From: Glandiceps talaboti
Taxonomy: Eukaryota; Hemichordata; Enteropneusta; Spengelidae
Direction: 5' to 3'
DNA: 17,500 bases
NCBI RefSeq assembly: GCF_964340395.1
Contig: NC_135571.1
Coordinates: forward strand, 15,212,221-15,229,720
In this document: piece after piece, positions 1 to 8,158 of the stretch
Layout: each line of letters begins with the position of its first letter
How positions within the stretch are numbered: position 1 is the first letter of the stretch
Notes under the pieces: model-generated
Database searches by the model: none
What the model saw: the letters and a program-made list of their open reading frames with translations, nothing else
Told to the model about the DNA's origin: nothing
Translations under genes and position numbers: made by a program

Positions 1-162
1 TCTATCACATAAGTAATCCTTAAACAATTGCAAAGGTAATCCCCAAGTGCCATAGTGGATCACTTTGGTAAGAATAATTTCATGATTAATAGTATCAAAT
101 GCCTTGGAAAAGTCAAGGAAAATGCCAAGAGTAATTCTGCCTTCATCCATCATCATACGCAT
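1..162 (-). pseudogene. Non-LTR retrotransposon reverse transcriptase fragment
   Basis: Read on the minus strand this gives 54 open codons running off the left window edge. It contains GIFLDFSKAFDTINHE, the motif A block of LINE-type reverse transcriptases with the first catalytic aspartate, then a KVIHYGTWGLPLQLF and DYLCDR stretch matching the usual 'yG..g..l.wf..YL.dR' region after it. The family copies RNA into DNA at a nicked target site. Just upstream of the first ATG (minus strand) there is an in-frame TAG, and no endonuclease or upstream RT motifs are seen, so this is a truncated relic unless it continues to the left. The clade (CR1/L2/Jockey-like) cannot be fixed from 54 residues. 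It lies opposite in strand to the exon array and probably has nothing to do with it. Confidence 0.85.
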
Positions 163-470
163 CTAAACTCAACCCAACGTGTGTTATTTTAGTGTTTTTC
201 TTGCATCGATATTTAATCGAATGTCATTGGCCTAACTCACTGATTTCTATATCATATTTCACAATGGAAAGCTGCTAGCTGCGACTATTTTATTTCTATT
301 CCCAATGGCTACTTGATGTGTCCCAATTTTTAAAACAAATATTTAGTTTTGTGTCTACAGAACCTGGTGATGCGCTATCAAGATCATTCATTCTTGTGTG
401 TGAAATAGTAAGAGTTCACATTCGTGATATAGGAGTTCAGTCATGCTGATATAGTGAGGTCTTGAGACAA
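163..470. other. AT-rich spacer, no supported gene
   Basis: I see no convincing gene here. A block at 361-407 is flanked by CTACAG and GTAAGA and could look like a small exon, but none of its frames joins open to exon A downstream. The stretch may be retrotransposon 3' debris or ordinary intergenic or intron DNA. Confidence 0.5.
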
Positions 471-502
471 TCTGAGGGGGAGAGGGTGGCCTTGTGAATA
501 CT
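471..502 (+). repeat. G-rich direct repeat, left copy
   Basis: A 32-base block contains GGGGGAGAGGGTGG followed by CCTTGTGAATACT. It recurs at 935-966 with one mismatch (TCTGAG versus TCTAAG). It sits where canonical units have AAAGGGTCTTTAGTCAGTACT, so it is a variant of that segment found only in the old edge units. Its four G-runs stand out in AT-rich DNA and could in principle form a two-tetrad quadruplex. Confidence 0.85.
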
Positions 503-753
503 CACATATTTCATTGTATGTCAGATGTACAATACTAATAATTCATGTCATAATTTCTTGCAAGTGAAGTAAACTATAATACTATCAATCACACTTTAGC
601 AATAATTACTGGTAATAATTTGGATGTAATTGTCAGGCATACAATAAAGAGACCAATGAATCTCACATTTTCAGACTGAATGTAAACATTACAAATTGAA
701 TTAATTTTATTTCATTCAATAATAATAAATTCTCTTTTATTTACTCACTTAAG

Positions 754-832
754 GATTGCATTTCAAGGCTACGGAAGATGGTATGAAGACCGGAGCTGGA
801 TGGATGTGACAACGACTGCAAACACCACAGAA
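754..832 (+). CDS. Exon A: diverged, possibly ancestral exon of the cassette family
   Basis: A 79-nt block is bounded by ...CACTTAAG and GTGAGT, matching the canonical cassette in position and sequence (for example CAAGG.....GGAAGATGG near its start). Only the frame starting at its second base is open for the whole length. It reads IAFQGYGRWYEDRSW followed by MDVTTTANTTE, a composition (W, Y, F, NTT) that looks like real protein. Its head QGYGRWYEDR lines up with QGQGRWHEHR of cassette frame 2, while its tail TTANTTE resembles the TANQEAEE tail of cassette frame 1. It enters in phase 2 and leaves in phase 0, unlike the symmetric 81-nt cassettes. The acceptor is weak (A before AG). I do not recognise the protein family. 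Confidence 0.4.
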
Positions 833-934
833 GTGAGTCAAAATTCTCAATTTTAAAACGACTCGACATAAATTTCATCAATGTGTTATTGGGCAAGATT
901 TTTCTCTTCTGTCATCAATGATAAATACAAGTTA

Positions 935-966
935 TCTAAGGGGGAGAGGGTGGCCTTGTGAATACT
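935..966 (+). repeat. G-rich direct repeat, right copy
   Basis: Second copy of the 32-base block at 471-502, with 28 contiguous identical bases from 939. Upstream it joins canonical-like sequence (ATAAATACAAGTTATCTAAG) and downstream it runs into the canonical CACATGACAAGTAG, which fixes its place within the repeat unit. Confidence 0.85.
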
Positions 967-1085
967 TATCACATGACAAGTAGCAAAAAAGAAGTTAGTC
1001 AATATTAGTAATAGTAATTTTGAGTGTAAACATTACAATTTGAATAAATTTTATTTCATTCAATAAATGAATACATTATCTTGTG

Positions 1086-1143
1086 GATGGCACGAACACA
1101 GATGACAGATCAACATCAGACAGCCAATCAAGAACAGCAAGAG
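1086..1143 (+). pseudogene. Truncated cassette at the array edge
   Basis: This matches the last two thirds of the cassette (GATGGCACGAACACAGATG onward to AGCCAATCAAGAA), but the first 23 bases and the pyrimidine-AG acceptor are missing. The donor has decayed to GTGAAG. The intron part downstream (1144-1316) is canonical. It is a 5'-truncated cassette at the border between old and homogenised units and probably cannot be spliced in. Confidence 0.7.
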
Positions 1144-1479
1144 GTGAAGATTTTGGAATTGTAAAATTACTGAAAAGGGTCATTAGGTTTTCTAGCCCAA
1201 TATTTTTTTCCTTCACCAATGGAAAGTACAAGTTAACTGAAGGGTCTTCTGTCAGTACTAAGCACATGACAAGTAGTGACAACCTTATGTCACAAGTAGA
1301 CTATAGATGAATGAAGTAATATTTTGGAGACTAGCATAATTTTATTATCCATAGTAATACTTTTTCAAAAAGGTTAAATTTAGTAGTGGCAAATTTTAGA
1401 GTAAATATCAGAATCTAAATGACTGTTATTTCATTCCATCAATAAGTTTATACTGTATTGTTTGATTCATTCCTTTCAG

Positions 1480-1560
1480 GATGGAACTCCAAGGCCAAGG
1501 AAGATGGCACGAACACAGATGGCAGATGAACATCATACAGCCAATCAAGAAGCGGAAGAA
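1480..1560 (+). CDS. Cassette C1 (candidate 81-nt exon)
   Basis: Acceptor TTCATTCCTTTCAG, donor GTAAGT, both good consensus. Frame 1 reads DGTPRPRKM, then ARTQMADEHHTANQ and EAEE; frame 2 reads MELQGQGRWHEHRW, then QMNIIQP and a KKRKK tail. Both frames are open. The EHHT variant (codons 17-20) defines one subfamily. This is the first complete cassette of the array. No protein family is recognised. Confidence 0.4.
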
Positions 1561-1899
1561 GTAAGTGAAGAATTTGGAATTGTAAAATTACTGAAAATGG
1601 TCATAGGTTTTCTTGCCCAATATTTTTTTCCTTCAGCAATGGAAAGTACAAGTTAACTAAAGGGTCTTTAGTCAGTACTAAGCACATGACAAGTAGTGAC
1701 AACCTTATGTCACAAGTAGATTGTAGCTGAATGAAGGAATATTTTGGAGATTAGCATAACTTTATTATCAGTGGTAATATCTTTTCACAGAGGTTAAATT
1801 GAGTAGTGGCAACTTTAAGAATAAATATCAGATTCTAAATGACTGTTATTTCATTCCATGAATAAGTTTATACTGTATTGTTTGATTCATTCCTTTAAG

Positions 1900-1980
1900 G
1901 ATGGAACTCCAAGGCCATGGAAGATGGCACGAACACAGATGGCAGATGAAGATCAGACAGCCAATCAAGCAGCAGAAGAA
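1900..1980 (+). CDS. Cassette C2 (candidate 81-nt exon)
   Basis: The acceptor is weakened (TTTAAG instead of TTTCAG or TTTTAG); the donor is GTAAGT. Frame 1 has Trp at codon 7 (PRPWK) and Ala at codon 24 (NQAAEE). Frame 2 has His for Gln in QGHGRW. Both frames are open. Confidence 0.35.
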
Positions 1981-2321
1981 GTAAGTGAAGATTTTGGAAT
2001 TGTGAAACTACTCAAAATAGACATTAGGTTTTGTTGCCCAATATTTATTTTCCTTCAGCAATGGAAAGTACAAGTTATCTAAAGAGTCTTTAGTCAGTAC
2101 TAAGCACATGACAAGTAGTGACAACCTTATGTTACAAGTACACTGTAGATGAATGAAGTAATATTTTGGAGACTAGCATAATTTTAATATCCGTAGTAAT
2201 ACTTTTTCAAAAAGGTTAAATTGAGTAGTGGCAACTTTCAGAGTTAATATTAGAATCTAAATGACTGTTATTTCATTCCATCAATAAGTTTATACTGTAT
2301 TGTTTGATTCATTCCTTTAAG

Positions 2322-2402
2322 GATGGAACTCCAAGGACATGGAAGATGGCACGATCACAGATGGCAGATGAACATCATACAGCCAATCAAGCAGCAGAAG
2401 AA
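2322..2402 (+). CDS. Cassette C3 (candidate 81-nt exon)
   Basis: Acceptor TTTAAG (weak), donor GTAAGT. Frame 1 differs from the commonest form at RTWK (codons 5-8), ARSQ (Thr12 to Ser), EHHT and NQAAEE. Frame 2 reads QGHGRWHDHRW. Both are open. Identical to C4. Confidence 0.35.
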
Positions 2403-2743
2403 GTAAGTGAAGATTTTGGAATTGTGAAACTACTCAAAATAGGCATTAGGTTTTGTTGCCCAATATTTATTTTCCTTCAGCAATGGAAAGTACAAGTTAT
2501 CTAAAGAGTCTTTAGTCAGTTCTAAGCACATGACAAGTAGTGACAACCTTATGTTACAAGTACACTGTAGATGAATGAAGTAATATTTTGGAGACTAGCA
2601 TAATTTTAATATCCGTAGTAATACTTTTTCAAAAAGGTTAAATTGAGTAGTGGCAACTTTCAGAGTTAATATTAGAATCTAAATGACTGTTATTTCATTC
2701 CATCAATAAGTTTATACTGTATTGTTTGATTCATTCCTTTAAG

Positions 2744-2824
2744 GATGGAACTCCAAGGACATGGAAGATGGCACGATCACAGATGGCAGATGAACATCAT
2801 ACAGCCAATCAAGCAGCAGAAGAA
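2744..2824 (+). CDS. Cassette C4 (candidate 81-nt exon)
   Basis: Identical in sequence to C3, including the weak TTTAAG acceptor and the GTAAGT donor. It is the middle member of the local triplication. Confidence 0.35.
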
Positions 2825-3165
2825 GTAAGTGAAGATTTTGGAATTGTGAAACTACTCAAAATAGGCATTAGGTTTTGTTGCCCAATATTTATTTTCCTTC
2901 AGCAATGGAAAGTACAAGTTATCTAAAGAGTCTTTAGTCAGTTCTAAGCACATGACAAGTAGTGACAACCTTATGTTACAAGTACACTGTAGATGAATGA
3001 AGTAATATTTTGGAGACTAGCATAATTTTAATATCCGTAGTAATACTTTTTCAAAAAGGTTAAATTGAGTAGTGGCAACTTTCAGAGTTAATATTAGAAT
3101 CTAAATGACTGTTATTTCATTCCATCAATAAGTTTATACTGTATTGTTTGATTCATTCCTTTAAG

Positions 3166-3246
3166 GATGGAACTCCAAGGACATGGAAGATGGCACGATC
3201 ACAGATGGCAGATGAACATCATACAGCCAATCAAGAAGCGGAAGAA
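3166..3246 (+). CDS. Cassette C5 (candidate 81-nt exon)
   Basis: The head is identical to C3 and C4 (RTWK, ARSQ), but the tail switches to NQEAEE with GCG. It is therefore a chimera of two subfamilies, with the switch inside the block, and the intron that follows is also of the other subtype (GTAAAATTACTG). Acceptor TTTAAG, donor GTAAGT; both frames are open. Confidence 0.35.
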
Positions 3247-3587
3247 GTAAGTGAAGATTTTGGAATTGTAAAATTACTGAAAATGGTCATTAGGTTTTGT
3301 TGCCCAATATTTTTTTTCCTTCAGCAATGGAAAGTACAAGTTAACTAAAGGGTCTTTTGTCACTACTAAGCACATGACAAGTAGTGACAACCTTATGTCA
3401 CAAGTAGATTGTAGCTGAATGAAGGAATATTTTGGAGATTAGCATAACTTTATTATCAGTGGTAATATGTTTTCAAAGAGGTTAAATTGAGTAGTGACAA
3501 CTTTAAGAGTAAATATCAGAATCTAAATGACTGTTATTTCATTCCATCAATAAGTTTATACTGTATTGTTTGATTCATTCCTTTTAG

Positions 3588-3668
3588 GATGAAACTCCAA
3601 GGCCAAGGAAGATGGCACGAACACAGATGGCAGATGAAGATCAGACAGCCAATCAAGAAGCAGAAGAA
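3588..3668 (+). CDS. Cassette C6 (candidate 81-nt exon)
   Basis: Acceptor TTTTAG, donor GTAAGT. Carries a G-to-A change giving Glu for Gly at codon 2 of frame 1 and Lys for Glu in frame 2. The rest is the common EDQT / QEAEE form. Both frames are open. Confidence 0.38.
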
Positions 3669-4009
3669 GTAAGTGAAGATTTTGAAATTGTAAAATTACT
3701 GAAATTAGTCATTAGGGTTTGTTGCCCAATATTTTTTTTCCTTCACCGATGGAAAGTACAAGTAAACTAAAGGGTCTTTAGTCAGTACTAAGCACATGAC
3801 AAGTAGTGACAACCTTATGTCACAAGTAGATTATAGCTGAATGATGTAATATTTTGGAGATTAGCATAACTTTATTATCAGTGGTAATATGTTTTCAAAG
3901 AGGTTAAATTGAGTAGTGGCAACTTTAAGAGTAAATATCAGAATCTAAATGACTGTTATTTCATTCCATCAATAAGTTTATACTGTATTGTTTGATTCAT
4001 TCCTTTTAG

Positions 4010-4090
4010 GATGGAACTCCAAGGCCAAGGAAGATGGCACGATCACAGATGGCAGATGAAGATCAGACAGCCAATCAAGAAGCAGAAGAA
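4010..4090 (+). CDS. Cassette C7 (candidate 81-nt exon)
   Basis: Acceptor TTTTAG, donor GTAAGT. Frame 1 has Ser at codon 12 (ARSQ), otherwise the common EDQT / QEAEE form; frame 2 has Asp in RWHDHRW. Both frames are open. Confidence 0.4.
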
Positions 4091-4430
4091 GTAAGTGAAG
4101 GTTTTGAAATTGTAAAATTACTGAAATTAGTCATTAGGTTTTGTTGCCCAATATTTTTTTCCTTCACCAATGGAAAGTACAAGTTAACTAAAGGGTCTTT
4201 AGTCAGTACTAAGCACATGACAAGTAGTGACAACCTTATGTTACAAGTAGACTATAGATGAATGAAGTAATATTTTGGAGACTAGCATAATTTTATTATC
4301 CGTAGTAATACTTTTTCAAAAAGGTTAAATTGAGTAGTGGCAACTTTCAGAGTAAATATTAGAATCTAAATGACTGTTATTTCATTCCATCAATAAGTTT
4401 ATACTGTATTGTTTGATCCATTCCTTTCAG

Positions 4431-4515
4431 GATGGAACTCCAAGGCCAAGGAAGGTGGCATGAACACAGATGGCAGATAAAGATCAGACAGCCAATCAAT
4501 CAAGAAGCAGAAGAA
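4431..4515 (+). pseudogene. Cassette C8: 85-nt, frame-breaking variant
   Basis: This block is 85 nt because a 4-base ATCA step is duplicated (CCAATCAATCAAG), so it is no longer symmetric. Frame 1 is stopped at codon 11 (CGA to TGA, a CpG transition). Frame 2 is open from MELQGQGRWHEHRW, keeps AGG and CAT as synonymous changes, and now ends in phase 0 with NQEAEE, the same phase pattern as exon A. The donor is GTAAGT. Including it would shift any 81-nt chain, so I call it broken, although it might instead reflect the older phase arrangement. Confidence 0.6.
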
Positions 4516-4696
4516 GTAAGTAAGTAAATGATTTAATATTTTGGAGATTAGCATAACTTTATTATCAGTGGTAATATGTTTTCAAAGAGGTTAAATTGAG
4601 TAGTGGCAACTTTAAGAGTAAATATCAGATTCTAAATGACTGTTATTTCATTCCATCAATAAGTTTATACTGTATTGTTTGATTCATTCCTTTCAG
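4516..4696 (+). other. Shortened intron after C8 (160-bp deletion)
   Basis: The intron-like segment is 181 nt instead of about 341. The sequence jumps from GTAAGT straight to AAGTAAATGATTTAATATTTTGG, losing everything between the donor and the segment near the unit's TGAATGA. Some units have a second GTAAGTGAATGA at exactly that downstream place, so recombination between two GTAAGTGAA copies is a likely mechanism. Confidence 0.75.
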
Positions 4697-4777
4697 GATG
4701 GAACTCCAAGGCCATGGAAGATGGCACGAACACAGATGGCAGATGAAGATCAGACAGCCAATCAAGCAGGAGAAGAA
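4697..4777 (+). CDS. Cassette C9 (candidate 81-nt exon)
   Basis: Acceptor TTTCAG, donor GTAAGT. Frame 1 has PRPWK and a unique NQAGEE tail; frame 2 has QGHGRW and KQEK. Both frames are open. It lies just left of the 12-unit block duplication. Confidence 0.38.
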
Positions 4778-5119
4778 GTAAGTGAAGATTTTGGAATTGT
4801 GAAACTACTCAAAATAGACATTAGGTTTTGTTGCCCAATATTTATTTTCCTTCACCAATGGAAAGTACAAGTTATCTAAAGGTTTTTTTTGTCACTACTA
4901 AGCACATGACTAGTAGTGACAACCTTATGTTACAAGTAGACTATAGATGAATGAAGTAATATTTTTGAGACTAGCATAATTTTATTATCCGGAGTAATAC
5001 TTTTTCAAAAAGGTTAAATTGAGTAGTGGCAACTTAAAGAGTAAATATTAGAATCTAAATGACTGTTATTTCATTCCATCAATAAGTTCATACTGTATTG
5101 TTTGATTCATTCCTTTCAG

Positions 5120-5200
5120 GATGGAACTCCAAGGCCAAGGAAGATGGCACGAACACAGATGGCAAATGGACATCATACAGCCAATCAAGAAGCGGAAGAA
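5120..5200 (+). CDS. Cassette C10 (candidate 81-nt exon)
   Basis: Acceptor TTTCAG, donor GTAAGT. Frame 1 has MANGHHTANQ; frame 2 has WQMDIIQP and a KKRKK tail. Both are open. Duplicated as C22, with one base changed. Confidence 0.4.
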
Positions 5201-5540
5201 GTAAGTGAAGATTTTGGAATTGTAAAATTACTGAAAATGTTCATTAGGTTTTCTTGCCCAATATTTTGTTCCTTCACCAATGGAAAGTACAAGTTAACTA
5301 AAGGGTATTTAGTCAATACTAAGCACATGACAAGTAGTGACAACCTTATGTCACAAGTAGATTGTAGCTGAATGATGTAATATTTTGGAGATTAGCATAA
5401 CTTTATTATCAGTGGTAATATGTTTTCAAAGAGGTTAAATTGAGTAGTGGCAACTTTAAGAGTAAATATCAGATTCTAAATGACTGTTATTTCATTCCAT
5501 CAATAAGTTTATACTGTATTTTTTTATTCATTCTTTTTAG

Positions 5541-5621
5541 GATGGAACTCCAAGGCCAAGGAAGATGGCACGAACACAGATGGCAGATGAAGATCAGACA
5601 GCCAATCAAGAAGAAGAAGAA
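5541..5621 (+). CDS. Cassette C11 (candidate 81-nt exon)
   Basis: The acceptor tract is strong (T-run then TTTTTAG); the donor is GTAAGT. The tail is a GAA repeat: QEEEE in frame 1, KKKKK in frame 2. Both are open. Identical copy at C23. Confidence 0.4.
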
Positions 5622-5962
5622 GTAAGTGAAGATTTTGAAATTGTAAAATTACTGAAATTAGTCATTAGGTTTTGTTGCCCAATAATTTTTTTCCTTCACT
5701 GTTGGAAAGTACAAGTAAACTAAAGGGTCTTTAGTCACTACTAAGCACATGACAAGTAGTGACAACCTTATATTACAAGTAGATTATAGATGAATGAAGT
5801 AATATTTTGGAGACTAGCATAATTTTATTATCCGTGTTAATACTTTTTCAAAAAGGTTAAATTGAGTAGTGGCAACTTTCAGAGTAAATATTAGAATCTA
5901 AATGACTGTTAATTGATTCCATCAATAAGTTTATACTGTATTGTTTGATTCATTCCTTTTAG

Positions 5963-6043
5963 GATGGAACTCCAAGGCCAAGGAAGATGGCACGAACACA
6001 GATGGCAGATGAACATCATACAGCCAAGCAAGAAGCGGAAGAA
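5963..6043 (+). CDS. Cassette C12 (candidate 81-nt exon)
   Basis: Acceptor TTTTAG, donor GTAAGT. Frame 1 has EHHTAKQEAEE (Asn22 to Lys); frame 2 has Ser for Ile before KKRKK. Both are open. Identical copy at C24, now downstream of the SINE. Confidence 0.4.
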
Positions 6044-6384
6044 GTAAGTGAAGATTTTGGAATTGTGAAACTACTCAAAATAGTCATTAGGTTTTCTTGC
6101 CCAATATTTTTCTTCCTTCACCAATGGAAAGTACAAGTTATCTAAAGGGTCTTTAGTCATTACTAAGCACATGACAAGTAGTGACAACCTTATGTCACAA
6201 GTAGATTATAGCTGAATGAAGGAATATTTTGGAGATTAGCATAACTTTATTATCAGTGGTAATATGTTTTCAAAGAGGTTAAATTGAGTAGTGGCAACTT
6301 TAAGAGTAAATATCAGAATCTAAATGACTGTTATTTCATTCCATCAATAAGTTTATACTGTATTGTTTGATTCATTCCGTTTAG

Positions 6385-6465
6385 GATGGAACTCCAAGGC
6401 CAAGGAAGATGGCACGAACACAGATGGCAGATGAAGATCAGACAGCCAATCAAGCAGCAGAAGAA
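6385..6465 (+). CDS. Cassette C13 (candidate 81-nt exon)
   Basis: Acceptor CCGTTTAG (one G interrupts the pyrimidine tract), donor GTAAGT. Frame 1 is the EDQT / NQAAEE form. Both frames are open. Copy at C25. Confidence 0.38.
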
Positions 6466-6806
6466 GTAAGTGAAGATTTTGTAATTGTGAAACTATTCAA
6501 AATAGACATTAGGTTTTGTTGCCCAATATTTATTTTCCTTCAGGAATGGAAAGTACAAGTTATCTAAAGGGTCTTTAGTCAATACTAAGCACATGACAAG
6601 TAGTGACAACCTTATGTTACAAGTAGACTATAGATGAATGAAGTAATATTTTGGAGACTAGCATAATTTTATTATCCGTAGTAATACTTTTTCAAAAAGG
6701 TTAAATTGAGTAGTGGCAACTTTCAGAGTAAATATTAGAATCTAAATGACTGTTATTTCATTCCATCAATAAGTTTATACTGTATTGTTTGATTCATTCC
6801 TTTCAG

Positions 6807-6887
6807 GATGGAACTCCAAGGCCAAGGAAGATGGCACGAACACAGATGGCAGATGAACATCATACAGCCAATCAAGAAGCGGAAGAA
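6807..6887 (+). pseudogene. Cassette C14: splice donor destroyed (GT to AT)
   Basis: The block is intact (frame 1 EHHT / QEAEE; both frames open) and the acceptor TTTCAG is good, but the donor reads ATAAGT instead of GTAAGT. By normal splicing rules it would be skipped or read through. Frame 1 continues open for 55 codons into the intron. The same lesion is present in the duplicate C26, so it predates the block duplication. Confidence 0.6.
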
Positions 6888-7227
6888 ATAAGTGAAGATT
6901 TTGGCATTGTAAAATTACTGAAAATGGTCATTAGGTTTTCTTGCCCAATATTTTCTTCCTTCACCAATGGAAAGTACAAGTTAACTAAAGGGTCTTTAGT
7001 CAGTACTAAGCACATGACAAATAGTGACAACCTTCTGTCACAAGTAGATTGTAGCTGAATGAAGGAATATTTTGGAGATTAGCATAACTTTATTATCAGT
7101 GGTAATATGTTTTCAAAGAGGTTAAATTGAGTAGTGGCAACTTTAAGAGTAAATATCAGAATCTAAATGACTGTTATTTCATTCCATCAATAAGTTTATA
7201 CTGTATTGTTTGATTCATTCCTTTTAG

Positions 7228-7308
7228 GATGGAACTCCAAGGCCAAGGAAGATGGCACGAACACAGATGGCAGATGAAGATCAGACAGCAAATCAAGAAG
7301 CAGAAGAA
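7228..7308 (+). CDS. Cassette C15 (candidate 81-nt exon)
   Basis: Acceptor TTTTAG, donor GTAAGT. Frame 1 is the common EDQTANQEAEE form with GCA for GCC (silent in frame 1, Pro to Gln in frame 2). Both are open. Copy at C27. Confidence 0.4.
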
Positions 7309-7649
7309 GTAAGTGAAGATTTTGAAATTGTAAAATTACTGAAATTAGTCATTAGGTTTTGTTGCCCAATATTTATTTTCCTTCACCGTTGGAAAGTACA
7401 AGTAAAATAAAGGGTCTTTAGTCACTACCAAGCACATGACAAGTAGTGACAACCTTATGTTACAAGTAGATTATAGATGAATGATTTAATATTTTGGAGA
7501 TTAGCATAACTTTATTATCAGTGGTAATATCTTTTCAAAGAGGTTAAATTGAATAGTGGCAACTTTAAGAGTAAATATCAGAATCTAAATGACTGTTATT
7601 TCATTCCATCAATAAGTTTATACTGTATTGTTTGATTCATTCCTTTTAG

Positions 7650-7730
7650 GATGGAACTCCAAGGCCAAGGAAGATGGCACGAACACAGATGGCAGATGAA
7701 GATTAGACAGCCAATCAAGCAGCAGAAGAA
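7650..7730 (+). pseudogene. Cassette C16: frame 1 stop with weak donor
   Basis: CAG to TAG at codon 19 stops frame 1, while the same change is silent in frame 2 (ATC to ATT). The donor is GTTAGT rather than GTAAGT. Acceptor TTTTAG. The TAG, the CAAGCAGCAG tail and GTTAGT travel together in C16, C21, C28, C31 and C35, marking one subfamily. Copy at C28. Confidence 0.5.
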
Positions 7731-7808
7731 GTTAGTGAAGATTTTGCAATTGTGAAACTACTCAAAATCGACATTAGGTTTTTTTGCCCAATATTTATTT
7801 TCCTTCAG

Positions 7809-7900
7809 CAATGGAAAGTACAAGTTACTAGTATCTAAAGGGTCTTTAGTCAGTGATAAGCACATGACAAGTAGTGACAACCTTGTGTTACAAGTAGATT
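7809..7900 (+). other. Second exon-like block inside the C16 intron
   Basis: The intron after C16 contains a strong acceptor (TATTTATTTTCCTTCAG) and, 92 nt on, a consensus donor GTAAGT at 7901. Most units have one of these but not both. The frame starting at the second base is open (NGKYKLLVSKG ... DNLVLQVD). A duplicate lies at 13263-13354 and a shorter version at 14113-14198. It may be a cryptic exon created by chance mutation. Confidence 0.35.
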
Positions 7901-8077
7901 GTAAGTGAATGAAGTAATATTTTGGAGATTAGCATAATTTTATTATCAGTGGTAATATCTTTTCAAAGAGGTTAAATTGAGTAGTGGCAACTTTAAGAGT
8001 AAATATTAGAATCTAAATGACTGTTATTTCATTCCATCAATAAGTTTATACTGTATTGTTTGATTCATTCCTTTTAG

Positions 8078-8158
8078 GATGGAACTCCAAGGTCATGGAA
8101 GATGGCACGAACACAGATGGCAGATGAAGATCAGACAGCCAATCAAGAAGCAGAAGAA
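8078..8158 (+). CDS. Cassette C17 (candidate 81-nt exon)
   Basis: Acceptor TTTTAG, donor GTAAGT. Frame 1 has PRSWK; frame 2 has GHGRW. The tail is QEAEE, but the intron is of the GTGAAACTACTC subtype. Both frames are open. It follows an intron that is 6 bp longer than usual. Copy at C29. Confidence 0.4.

Larger units (their letters stand above)
471..1085 (+). repeat. Diverged left-edge units of the 422-bp repeat family
   Basis: Short stretches match the canonical unit in the same order. The GTAAACATTACAAATTGAAT and TTATTTCATTCAAT pieces at about 682-719, and again near 1025-1062, match the canonical TAAATATCAGAATCTAAAT and TTATTTCATTCCATCAAT. The canonical TTGCCCAATATTTTT...CCTTCACCAATGGAAAGTACAAGTTATCTAAAG is echoed at about 886-941, and CACATGACAAGTAG recurs at about 971-984. 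This region therefore holds older units that escaped homogenisation, as is usual at satellite edges. The period between the two G-rich blocks here is 464 bp rather than 422. Confidence 0.7.
2100..3236 (+). repeat. Near-perfect local triplication of one unit
   Basis: The 422-bp unit carrying C3 is repeated without visible change as the C4 unit, and again up to the tail of C5 at about 3236. The shared private variants are ACATGGAAGATGG and CACGATCAC in the block, TACACTGTAGATG in the intron and TTTTAATATCCG downstream. The second and third copies share TCAGTTCTAAG, which the first lacks. This is the most recent duplication in the window, or an assembly artefact. Confidence 0.85.

Noticed and set aside
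361-407. Possible small exon between CTACAG and GTAAGA
   Set aside because: Of its three frames one has an internal TGA, one would create TAG when joined to exon A, and the third leads into a frame of exon A that stops at once. No support remains.
5440-5625. A 61-codon plus-strand frame (also 10508-10693) ending in KKKKK
   Set aside because: It is cassette frame 2 of C11/C23 extended backwards through the intron because a T-rich acceptor lacks a stop. It ends in the donor GTAAGT (TAA), as an unspliced reading of an exon would.
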